Below the pieces are notes generated by a model, which saw nothing but the letters and a program-made list of their open reading frames with translations, was not told where the DNA came from and searched no databases. From Nocardioides aromaticivorans (GTDB lineage Bacteria > Actinomycetota > Actinomycetes > Propionibacteriales > Nocardioidaceae), in contig NZ_JACBZM010000001.1 of NCBI RefSeq assembly GCF_013408525.1, positions 1,612,001 through 1,676,000 of the forward strand: 64,000 nucleotides of DNA, given 5' to 3'. Shown piece by piece: positions 32,922 through 40,455 of the stretch; the stretch's first letter is position 1; every line of letters starts with the position of its first letter. The translations under genes and the position numbers were made by a program.

Positions 32922-34484
32922 CTAGCTCCGTTGTGCTTGAAGGGTCGTTCGGGAACGGTTGAAGGGTGCGCGCCTGACGACGGCGTCCACCGTTCCCACG
33001 GTCATGACGGTCCGGTCCGGTCGCACCAGCGCCGCCTGGTGGCGGCCCAGCCAGCGGTCCAGCTCCGGGGTCTCCCGAGCGTCGATCACCACCGTGTCGT
33101 GGCACCGGAGGAGCTCGTCATCGCGATCGTCCGGAATCGCGCGCGACACGACCACCCAACGATCACCCGCGGCAGCGTCGAGGCGCTCCCCCGCCGCCAC
33201 GACCGGGTTGGGACACAGCGTTCCGGCAAGGCCACGACCCGGTCGACGGCGGTCGACCAGCGACGAGCGGGACAGGGCCGGGGTGGTGCTGTCGAGGACG
33301 CGGCCGCGTACGCCGGGCAGGTGCACCAGGAGCGGGACGACGATCCCGCGCAGGCGGTCGCCGAGCGGCCCGCCGGCCGTCATGGCTCGTCCGACCAGGC
33401 TGGCGAGGCGGATCATGGCGCGCGCGTGCGGCGCACGCTCGGCCTCGTAGCTGTCGAGCACCTCGACCGGGAGGATGCCATCGACGACGGCCGCGACCTT
33501 CCAGGCGAGGTTGGCCGCGTCCCGGATGCCCGCGCCCATGCCCTGCCCGATGAACGGCGGGGTCAGGTGCGCGGCGTCGCCGAGGATGAAGACCCCGTCC
33601 CGGTGCCAGCGGTCGGCCAGTCTCGCCCGGAAGGTGTACTCCGCCAGCCGGACGAGCTCGAAGTCGGTCGTGTCGGTGTCCCACGGGGCCAGCAGCGGCG
33701 CCAGCGCGTCGAGATCCTGGTAGTCGGCCGCCGACTCGTCGTCCCGGAGTGCGAACTCCCACCGGTGCCGGGTCTCGCCCATGCGGGTGTAGGTGGCGGC
33801 GCGGTTGCTGTCGCAGACCTGGTGGACGCCACCCCAGTGCCCGAGGTCGCGCGGCGTCACGATGTCCACCACGAGCCAGCGCTGGTCGCCGAGCCCGAGG
33901 TCCTGCATCGTCGATCCGATGGCGGCACGGACGGTGCTGTTCGCGCCGTCGCACCCGAGGACGAACCGCGGACGGACCCGGTGGACCTCTTGGGTGCCGA
34001 GGTCGACGTACTCGACCTCGGGGCGGTTCTGGCCGTTCGGTCGGACCGCGCGGACCTCGACGTCACCCCGGAAGCCCACCAGGGGCAGCTCACGCATCCG
34101 GGCACGCAGGACGGTCTCGAGCTCCGGCTGATCGAACATGTTGGCCTGTGGATAGCCGTTGGACGTGCAGGGGACCGTCCGGTCGAACTGGGCCAGCGCG
34201 ACATGACGAGGCGAGAGCAGCCTCAGGCCGGCTCCGGCGATCGTGATGCGGTTGACCTGCTCGGCCACACCGAGGCGGGCGAGGATCCGGTAGACCTCGT
34301 CATCGAAGTGCGCCGCGCGTGGCTGGGGGAACACGTCGGGCCAACGGTCCAGGACCAGCGTCCGGACTCCTGCCTGGCCGAGGAGGATGGCGGCCGTGAC
34401 CCCGGTGGGACCAGCGCCGACCACGACAACATCTGGCTCCTCGGACGGCCCCCCGCCGTGCCGGACACCGGCCGCCGCGGTCAC
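32922..34484 (-). CDS. FAD-dependent aromatic hydroxylase, MhpA-like (520 aa)
   Basis: A class A flavoprotein monooxygenase with VVVGAGPTGVTAAILLG (about residues 20-36), the GCDGANSTVR motif and the FAD ribityl loop GDAAHLTPPFIGQGMGAGIR, which matches 3-(3-hydroxyphenyl)propionate hydroxylase (MhpA). A C-terminal thioredoxin-like domain of about 130 residues follows, as in that subfamily. The start is GTG at 34484 (GTGA overlap with the ligase). It would ortho-hydroxylate a phenol to a catechol, the substrate for the extradiol dioxygenase of the same operon. Confidence 0.9.
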   Translation of the reverse strand: MTAAAGVRHGGGPSEEPDVVVVGAGPTGVTAAILLGQAGVRTLVLDRWPDVFPQPRAAHFDDEVYRILARLGVAEQVNRITIAGAGLRLLSPRHVALAQFDRTVPCTSNGYPQANMFDQPELETVLRARMRELPLVGFRGDVEVRAVRPNGQNRPEVEYVDLGTQEVHRVRPRFVLGCDGANSTVRAAIGSTMQDLGLGDQRWLVVDIVTPRDLGHWGGVHQVCDSNRAATYTRMGETRHRWEFALRDDESAADYQDLDALAPLLAPWDTDTTDFELVRLAEYTFRARLADRWHRDGVFILGDAAHLTPPFIGQGMGAGIRDAANLAWKVAAVVDGILPVEVLDSYEAERAPHARAMIRLASLVGRAMTAGGPLGDRLRGIVVPLLVHLPGVRGRVLDSTTPALSRSSLVDRRRPGRGLAGTLCPNPVVAAGERLDAAAGDRWVVVSRAIPDDRDDELLRCHDTVVIDARETPELDRWLGRHQAALVRPDRTVMTVGTVDAVVRRAPFNRSRTTLQAQRS

Positions 34485-36397
34485 GACGCGACCACCTCGC
34501 TGGCCAGGGCGAACTGGTCCAGCAGGTCGCGGACGGCGACGGCATCGGCGTCGGGCCCGACGGTGACGACGACACGGACCGATCCGTCGGCCACGAGACC
34601 CTCGATGCCGGTCACGCCGACGAGGTCCGCGAGGGCGTCCTCGACGGCCCTTCGTGCGGCATCCGCGCGCAGGGCGAGCTTGTAGGGCTTGCCGACGTCG
34701 GTGACCGGAAGGGCGTCGAGGATGGTGACGGACTTCGGCCTTGCCGCGGGCTCCAGGCTGGACGCAGCGACGAAGGCCTCCAGGTCCCCGGCGCTGGTCT
34801 CGGTCCCTGCCGCGACGGTGACGTAGGCGACCGGGACCTCGCCGGCGCGGGGGTCCGGTCGACCGACAGCGGCTGCGTCGGCCACGGCGGGGTGGGCGCG
34901 CAGCGCGTCCTCGATGGCGGCGGGGTCGATGTTGTGCCCGCCCCGGATGATCAGGTCCTTGGCCCGGCCGGTCAGGTGGAGGAAGCCGTCGTCGATGCGC
35001 GCCAGGTCGCCCGTGTCGAGCCAGCCGTCGCGGACCTTGCCGAGGTGGTCCAGGACGAAGCCGTCGTCGCCCCGGCCGGTCACGTAGCCCGCGAACACGG
35101 TCGGACCACCGATCAGGAGGGTGCCGACAGCGCCCGCCGGTACGTCGGTCCACGAGCCGTCCGGCGCGACGTCGACCACGCGCAGCTGCTGGTAGGGCAG
35201 TCGCTTGCCGACCGACCCCGGACGGGGGTCGGACACGAAGGAGCGGGCGCTCGCGCAGGTGCCCTCGGTGAGGCCGTAACCCTCCAGCAGGGGGACGCCG
35301 GTGTGGTTCTCGAACGCGGTGCGCACGGCCGGTGGAAGGGCGGACGCCCCGACCACGGCGAAGCGCAGTGACGAGATGTCGGCGTCGACCGGGCATCCGG
35401 CCAGTACGGCGTACACCGTGGGGACGGCGCTCATGGTGGCGACGGAGTAGTGCTCGACGATCTTCCAGATCTCGCTGTACAGGGCGGGATCGCGGTAGCC
35501 GAGCGGGCCGGCCCACACGACGCGCTGCCCCTTGAGCATCGGCGCGAGCATCGTGACGTGCAGGGCGTTGACGTGGAACAACGGCAGTGCGCCGAGGATG
35601 GTCGCCGGCTCGCCGCTGGTGTCGGCGGTGGAGTCGGCGGTGGAGTCGGCGGCGATGAGCCACGCGTCGATGACCTGGTTGGCGTGGGTGTGCGCGGCCA
35701 GCTTGGGGATGCCCGTCGTGCCGCCGGTGTGGAAGACCGCGGCGATGTCGCCGGAGGTGTGCGGGTCGTCGTAGCCGGGCTGCTCGGCCGCGGCCGCGTC
35801 GGCCAGGTACTCGACCGCGACGTCACCGTCGACGTCAGGGTGCGCAGCGACAGGCGTGCGGGTGCGGTCGGTCGGGTCGAGCAGGTACAGGTGGTCCAGG
35901 TGACCCGCGGCGGCGAGCCCGGAGACCTTGTCCCAGATCCCGCCGTCGAGGTCGGACGAGGCCACGACGGCGTGCCGCACACCGGCGCGCTCGAGGAGCG
36001 TGGCGAGGTGCTCGGCGCTGAGACCCCCGTTGAGCGGGACGGCGACACCGGCCGCCTGGACACCCAGCATCGCGGGGACGAGCTGCAGGCAGTTCGGGGC
36101 GACGATCGCGACCGGGGTGGTGGGTGTGACGCCTCGGCGCACGAGCGCGTTGGCGACCCGGTCGACGCCGTCCAGCAGCTCGGCGTAGGTGAGGCTGGCC
36201 GCCTCCCGCCACCGGGTCGCGTCCGGCATCACGCTGACTGCGACGCGCTCCGACCACTGCCCGGCCGCGCGCCGGAGGACCTGGTACGTCGTGGCCGGCA
36301 GGTCCCGCTCGGCCAGCGGGACGGCCTCGATCCTCTCCACGTCCTCCGGGGCCTCGAACGTCGGCCAGGCGGTGGGGAGTGCCGTCGGCGCACTCAC
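34481..36397 (-). CDS. AMP-forming acyl-CoA synthetase (638 aa)
   Basis: An ANL enzyme with FHTGGTTGIPKLA, LPLFHVNAL, LEGYGLTEGT, GWLDTGDLA and RAKDLIIRGGHNIDP. The start is GTG at 36397 (GTGA overlap with the FAH gene). It is longer than usual because of a C-terminal extension (about residues 575-638) that follows the usual PYKLAL end and looks like a small alpha/beta domain of unknown function. Within the run 226-236 a TADSTADSTADTS repeat interrupts the domain. It should activate an aromatic side-chain acid or a ring-cleavage product acid. Confidence 0.87.
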   Translation of the reverse strand: MSAPTALPTAWPTFEAPEDVERIEAVPLAERDLPATTYQVLRRAAGQWSERVAVSVMPDATRWREAASLTYAELLDGVDRVANALVRRGVTPTTPVAIVAPNCLQLVPAMLGVQAAGVAVPLNGGLSAEHLATLLERAGVRHAVVASSDLDGGIWDKVSGLAAAGHLDHLYLLDPTDRTRTPVAAHPDVDGDVAVEYLADAAAAEQPGYDDPHTSGDIAAVFHTGGTTGIPKLAAHTHANQVIDAWLIAADSTADSTADTSGEPATILGALPLFHVNALHVTMLAPMLKGQRVVWAGPLGYRDPALYSEIWKIVEHYSVATMSAVPTVYAVLAGCPVDADISSLRFAVVGASALPPAVRTAFENHTGVPLLEGYGLTEGTCASARSFVSDPRPGSVGKRLPYQQLRVVDVAPDGSWTDVPAGAVGTLLIGGPTVFAGYVTGRGDDGFVLDHLGKVRDGWLDTGDLARIDDGFLHLTGRAKDLIIRGGHNIDPAAIEDALRAHPAVADAAAVGRPDPRAGEVPVAYVTVAAGTETSAGDLEAFVAASSLEPAARPKSVTILDALPVTDVGKPYKLALRADAARRAVEDALADLVGVTGIEGLVADGSVRVVVTVGPDADAVAVRDLLDQFALASEVVAS

Positions 36398-37347
36398 CGG
36401 TCGGCCTCGGACGCGTACCGGACCGTCGTGCGCTGTCGTCCGAGGTCCAGCTTGCCGTCGAGGGTCGCGACCTGGATCTCGACCACGTCGCCGTCCGCGA
36501 GGTACGCCGTGTTCCTCGCCTGCGCCTTGAAGAAGGCCTTCCACTTGGTGGCCGGCGGGAGCAGCGCTCCGATGATCTCGACCGGCTTGCGCGGGGCCTT
36601 CAGCGCCGTGCCGCCGGGCGTCCCCGTGAGGACGAGGTCGCCCGGGGACAGCGGCTGGAAGCGCGTCAGCCCCTGGAGCGCTTCGACCGGCTTGTAGAGC
36701 ATGTCCTCGGCGACGACCGCGTCCTGCCGGACCTCGCCGTTGACCCACAGCTGGAGCCGCAGCTCCTCGAAGCGCTCCCAGTCACCGGGCTCCAGGACGA
36801 CCAGCCGCGGGCCGACCGGGGTGAAGGTCGGATAGGACTTGGCCTCGAAGAACTGGGTCTTCGGCAGCTGCAGGTCACGGGCCGAGACGTCGTTGGTCAC
36901 GACGAGCGCGGCGACGTGGTCGGCGATGTTCTCCTTGGTCAGTGTGGTCCCGACCGGGAGCTCCTTGCCGATCACCAGTCCGACCTCCACCTCGTAGTCG
37001 AGGAAGCGGACGTGGGACGGCTTGACGATGTCGTCGGCGGGTCCGCTGATCGAGTGCGAGGTCTTGCGGAAGAAGGTCAGCGGCACAGTGTCCGGGTTGA
37101 ACCCGGAGTCCTTGATGTGGCTGACGAAGTTCGTCATCTGGGCGACGACACGGCACGGCGCGGTCACCGGCGCCTGCAGCCCGTCGCCGGGCAGGTCGCT
37201 CTCCTCGCCCGCGACGGCGAGGTCGATGGCCGCCCGGTCGGCGAGCAGCTCGGCGGTCGTGATCGCCGCGGTGTCGATGAGGGTGCCGGTGCGGTCCGAC
37301 TTCTCGACGTACCAGCGGTCGGCGGTGCGGATGACGTTGATGCTCAT
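36394..37347 (-). CDS. Fumarylacetoacetate hydrolase-family protein (317 aa)
   Basis: The FAH C-terminal fold is evident: DYEVEVGLVIG with metal-binding Glu residues, VTNDVSARDLQ, a K-S-Y-P-T-F-T-P-V-G-P catalytic lid region and the LVLTGTPGGTA motif. The ATG at 37347 overlaps the dioxygenase stop by four bases. In meta-cleavage pathways FAH enzymes act as hydrolases, hydratases or decarboxylases on ring-cleavage products. It directly follows the extradiol dioxygenase, which supports that role. Confidence 0.9.
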   Translation of the reverse strand: MSINVIRTADRWYVEKSDRTGTLIDTAAITTAELLADRAAIDLAVAGEESDLPGDGLQAPVTAPCRVVAQMTNFVSHIKDSGFNPDTVPLTFFRKTSHSISGPADDIVKPSHVRFLDYEVEVGLVIGKELPVGTTLTKENIADHVAALVVTNDVSARDLQLPKTQFFEAKSYPTFTPVGPRLVVLEPGDWERFEELRLQLWVNGEVRQDAVVAEDMLYKPVEALQGLTRFQPLSPGDLVLTGTPGGTALKAPRKPVEIIGALLPPATKWKAFFKAQARNTAYLADGDVVEIQVATLDGKLDLGRQRTTVRYASEADR

Positions 37348-38477
37348 GAGTTGGCCACCTTCAGGAGCCCGCGCAGGCGGGTCAGGTCGAATTCGTTGTC
37401 GGACCTCCGCAGGGCGGAGAGCATGGAGCGGGCCTCGGCCAGGGACTCGCGGCCGGGCTTGAGGCCCATGAAGTCGGCGGAGGCAGGCGGCCCCCACTGC
37501 GCGAGACCGGAGGCCGTCATGGGCGCCCACCCGGGCTCGAGGGTGTTGTCGAACAGGTCCCCGTCGGTGAAGTGCTCGACGAGGAAGCCGTTGTCGTCGC
37601 GCCAGTAGTCGAAGATCTGGCTGCCCTGGATGTGGCGACCGATCCCCCACGAGCGGTGGTAGCCCGCGTCCAGCAGGAACTCGCCGCCCGCGGCGAGCGC
37701 GTCGAGGTCAGCCACCTGGTACGCCGAGTGCACGTACCGCGCGCGAGGACCGAGGGTCATCGCGAGGGTGTGGTGGTCGGCGGGCTCGCTGCCACGGTCG
37801 CAGCGGATGAAGCTCATCGTCGGCCCCAGGGCCCGCTGGCCGTCGTAGTAGAGGAAGTCACTGACGATGAGGCCGAGGTGCTCGAGGTACCAGTCGAGCG
37901 CCGCCCGGTAGCGCGGCGTCTGGAGGACGACGTGGCCGAGCCGCTCGACCTTCGCGGGCTCCCGGGGCGGCCGCTGGGTGGCGTTCACGCGGGGGCGCCG
38001 GTCGCCGACGTTGTGGGCGAGCGGCTCCTGGCCCGGCAGCGCCGGGAGCGCGTGGCAACCGGTGACCACCCGGACCCGCGCGCCACTGGGGTCGCGGGCG
38101 TCCACGGTGAGACCGCCCAGGCTCTCCGGCAGTGGCGCCACCGGGACGTCCAGGTGGCCGGCGAGGCGGAGCAGGTCGGCGTCGTCCGCGGCGAGGAACG
38201 CAGGTCCGGTGAACCGGGAGCGTGCGCCACGCCGGACGATGACGGCGGGGGTCCCCGCCAGGGTGCCGCGCAGGTGGAGCTCGTCGCGGTCCTTGAAGCT
38301 GGTGGCGAACCCGAAGGCGTGCGCGAAGACCTCGGCGCCGTCGAGGTCCGGCTTCTCGAACTCGAGCCAGGCCAGGTCGCGCACCTTGATGACGGGGTTC
38401 CTCGTCCGGCCGGGGTGCTCGCCGGGAAGTGCTCCCTGCTCACTGTGCAGGTCGTTGTGCGTGTGATGGGTCGACAC
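37344..38477 (-). CDS. Type I extradiol ring-cleavage dioxygenase, VOC fold (377 aa)
   Basis: Two VOC modules. The C-terminal one carries the iron ligands in the expected order: His in RLGHVVLQT, His in PADHHTLAM and Glu in FLVEHFTDG. The start is GTG at 38477 with AGGAGG 5 bases upstream. It is the first gene of the six-gene operon. It should cleave a catechol next to the hydroxyl pair. An N-terminal 28-residue His/Gly-rich extension precedes the first module. The substrate is unknown; steroid and biphenyl enzymes share this layout. Confidence 0.9.
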   Translation of the reverse strand: MSTHHTHNDLHSEQGALPGEHPGRTRNPVIKVRDLAWLEFEKPDLDGAEVFAHAFGFATSFKDRDELHLRGTLAGTPAVIVRRGARSRFTGPAFLAADDADLLRLAGHLDVPVAPLPESLGGLTVDARDPSGARVRVVTGCHALPALPGQEPLAHNVGDRRPRVNATQRPPREPAKVERLGHVVLQTPRYRAALDWYLEHLGLIVSDFLYYDGQRALGPTMSFIRCDRGSEPADHHTLAMTLGPRARYVHSAYQVADLDALAAGGEFLLDAGYHRSWGIGRHIQGSQIFDYWRDDNGFLVEHFTDGDLFDNTLEPGWAPMTASGLAQWGPPASADFMGLKPGRESLAEARSMLSALRRSDNEFDLTRLRGLLKVANS

Positions 38478-38493
38478 GGGCCCTCCTCTTGTC

Positions 38494-38550
38494 TGACGTA
38501 ATCGTCAATCAAAAGGCGTCGATCGTCAAGGTCTGATGACGAATTCATCA
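38494..38550. promoter_or_regulatory. Paired TGACG operators upstream of the extradiol operon
   Basis: TGACGTAATCGTCA lies at 38494-38507, 17 bases from the dioxygenase start, and TGACGAATTCATCA at 38537-38550. The second is nested in a TCTGATG...CATCAGA inverted repeat (38533-38553). The starts are 43 bases apart. Both match the pair at 39602/39645. Confidence 0.8.
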
Positions 38551-38563
38551 GAAACGGCGGTCG

Positions 38564-39529
38564 TCACCCTGCCTTCCCCGCGGGAAGCGGCGGCAGGTTG
38601 AAGATGTAGCCGTCCAGCCACGGGCCGTTCCCGGCGACATTGGCGAAGAGCCGGGCAAAGGGCGCGAAGGCCATGAGGCTCGCTTCGACGTTGTCCTCGT
38701 TCTTGCGCAGCACGGCCAGGACCGAGTCGAGATGCTTCAGCGCCGGCGCGAGATCAGCCCGGCTGTCGGCGATCAGCCCGGTGAGCACACGACTCATGTC
38801 AGCAGTCGCGACGAGGAGCTCGTGGATGGCCTCCCGCCGGTCGACGAGGGCCCGGAACAGCACGTCGGCGTCGTCCATCAGCGCGACGATGTCATCGTCG
38901 CGGCTCGCCAACGCGCGGCTCACCCGGGCGAGGTCCTGGAGCAGCCGCTCGAGCTCGGCGTCGCGACCGGCCACCGTCCGCGCCAGCCCCGAGACCCCGC
39001 GGAGCGCAGCCCGGAACTCCTCCGGCGTGTTGCGGGTCAGGTCCGCGAGCGTGGTCAACGACGCGGCGAGCTGGTCCGTGTCGATCGCCGCCGCCCGGTC
39101 CGACAGGCCGCTGAACGCGTCGATCACGTCGTACGGCGCCGTCGTACGGGACAACGGGATGACATCGCCCTCGTCCAGCTCGCCCCGCCCGGCCGGCTCG
39201 AGCGCGAGGAACATCGCACCGAGGAGCGTGCGGACCTTGATGACGGCCCGGGTCTCCGAGCCGAGCTCGGCCGCGCCGTCCACGTCGAACCCGACGCGGA
39301 CCCGTGCGTCGACGAGCTCGATGCTGGTCACCTTGCCCACCCGGACACCGGTCACCAGGACCGGGTCCCCCAGCTTGAGGCCGCCCAGGTCCGAGAACTC
39401 CGCGTAGTAGGTGTCGCCACCGACGAAGGGCAGGTCGCCCGCCCGGACGCCGGCAACGAGCGAGAGGCAGATTAGGAGCAACCCGGCCACACCGACCCGA
39501 ATCGGGTCTCGATCCCGGAACGACCTCAT
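38564..39529 (-). CDS. Solitary Mce/MlaD-domain protein (321 aa)
   Basis: An N-terminal signal-anchor helix (VGVAGLLLICLSLVAGV, residues 12-28) precedes an MlaD domain (YYAEFSDLGGLKLGDPVLVTG through about residue 115). A long helical region with heptad-like alanine/leucine spacing follows to about 290, then a PLPAGKAG tail. Mce proteins form lipid or hydrophobic-substrate conduits across the envelope, normally as six paralogues with YrbE permeases. No yrbE or other mce gene is present here. The ATG lacks a ribosome binding site and overlaps the stop of a 19-codon frame, so translation is probably coupled. Confidence 0.85.
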   Translation of the reverse strand: MRSFRDRDPIRVGVAGLLLICLSLVAGVRAGDLPFVGGDTYYAEFSDLGGLKLGDPVLVTGVRVGKVTSIELVDARVRVGFDVDGAAELGSETRAVIKVRTLLGAMFLALEPAGRGELDEGDVIPLSRTTAPYDVIDAFSGLSDRAAAIDTDQLAASLTTLADLTRNTPEEFRAALRGVSGLARTVAGRDAELERLLQDLARVSRALASRDDDIVALMDDADVLFRALVDRREAIHELLVATADMSRVLTGLIADSRADLAPALKHLDSVLAVLRKNEDNVEASLMAFAPFARLFANVAGNGPWLDGYIFNLPPLPAGKAG

Positions 39530-39585
39530 CGCGCGGACACCGGGAGGCGGGGCGCTTCCTGCGCGCGCACGGGAACAGCGGACAT
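39526..39585 (-). CDS. Putative 19-codon leader peptide upstream of the Mce gene
   Basis: An ATG at 39585 has a strong AAAGGAGA site 6 bases upstream and encodes MSAVPVRAQEAPRLPVSAR. Its TGA overlaps the Mce ATG (ATGA, 39526-39529). This is the only good ribosome binding site near the Mce start. Operator TGACGCAATCGTCA begins 17 bases upstream. The peptide may serve only to deliver ribosomes to the Mce start. Confidence 0.5.
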   Translation of the reverse strand: MSAVPVRAQEAPRLPVSAR

Positions 39586-39601
39586 GTCGTCTCCTTTTGC
39601 T

Positions 39602-39658
39602 TGACGCAATCGTCAATCACAGGCGAGCCGCGGTCAAGGTTCGTTGACGGATTCGTCA
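39602..39658. promoter_or_regulatory. Paired TGACG operators between the Mce and TetR genes
   Basis: TGACGCAATCGTCA lies at 39602-39615 and TGACGGATTCGTCA at 39645-39658, both 14-base palindromes. Their starts are 43 bases apart, as in the pair upstream of the extradiol operon. They separate the minus-strand Mce unit from the plus-strand tetR at 39717. Confidence 0.82.
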
Positions 39659-39716
39659 TTCATCTCGCGCCGGGCGCTAGAGTGACCCGTCAGGCAGGCG
39701 AGGTGAGGAGCAACAG

Positions 39717-40394
39717 GTGTCGGAGGCGATGGCCAGGGCGGCGAGCGCACGAGGCGCACGGCAACGGGCCCAGACCAGGGCCGCCCTGATCAAGGCAGCC
39801 CAGCGGCTGCTCGCCGAGGACCGTGCGCATGTCGCGATCCTCGAGATCACCCAGCTCGCCGACGTGGGGATGGGGTCGTTCTACAACCACTTCGAGAGCC
39901 GGGAACAGCTGTTCGAGGCCGCTGTCGACGATGCCCTCGAGCAGCAGGGCGCTTTCCTCGACCTGGTCACCACTGACCTCGACGACCCCGCGGAGGCCTT
40001 CGCGCGGAGCTTCCGCATGGTCGGCCGCCTGCACCGCCTCGTTCCCGAGCTGAGCAAGGTGATGCTGTCCCACGGGGCCGCTCTGGTCGCCTCCGACCAC
40101 GGCCTCGCCCCGCGCGCGCTGCGCGACATCGCGGCCGCCGTCGCCGCGGGCCGCTTCCGCGACGTCGAGCCCACCGCGGCGCTCCTCATCGTCGGCGGGG
40201 CCGCACTCACCCTGGGCGAGCACCTCCACCAGCATCCGGACGCCGACGACGCCGCCCTCACCGACACCGTCACGCAGTCCCTCCTCGTCATGCTGGGCCT
40301 GAGCATCGAGGAAGCACACGCTGTCGTCAGCCAGCCACTGCCGGGCCCCGGCGGCCCGCTGGACGAGCTGCTCGCCGAGATCCGGCCCGCCTGA
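39717..40394 (+). CDS. TetR-family regulator of the aromatic/Mce regulon (225 aa)
   Basis: A basic N-terminus is followed by a TetR helix-turn-helix (ITQLADVGMGSFYNHFES, about residues 43-60) and REQLFEAAV. The C-terminal domain is helical. The GTG at 39717 has GAGGAG 8 bases upstream. It is divergent from the Mce gene with two operators between, and identical operators precede the extradiol operon. This protein is therefore the likely common repressor of both units and of itself. Confidence 0.88.
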   Translation: MSEAMARAASARGARQRAQTRAALIKAAQRLLAEDRAHVAILEITQLADVGMGSFYNHFESREQLFEAAVDDALEQQGAFLDLVTTDLDDPAEAFARSFRMVGRLHRLVPELSKVMLSHGAALVASDHGLAPRALRDIAAAVAAGRFRDVEPTAALLIVGGAALTLGEHLHQHPDADDAALTDTVTQSLLVMLGLSIEEAHAVVSQPLPGPGGPLDELLAEIRPA

Positions 40395-40455
40395 GCTGGG
40401 CGCGCGGACGCGACCCTCTCTCGCGAGCGCACCCGAGGCCATCGCGACCGCTCCA

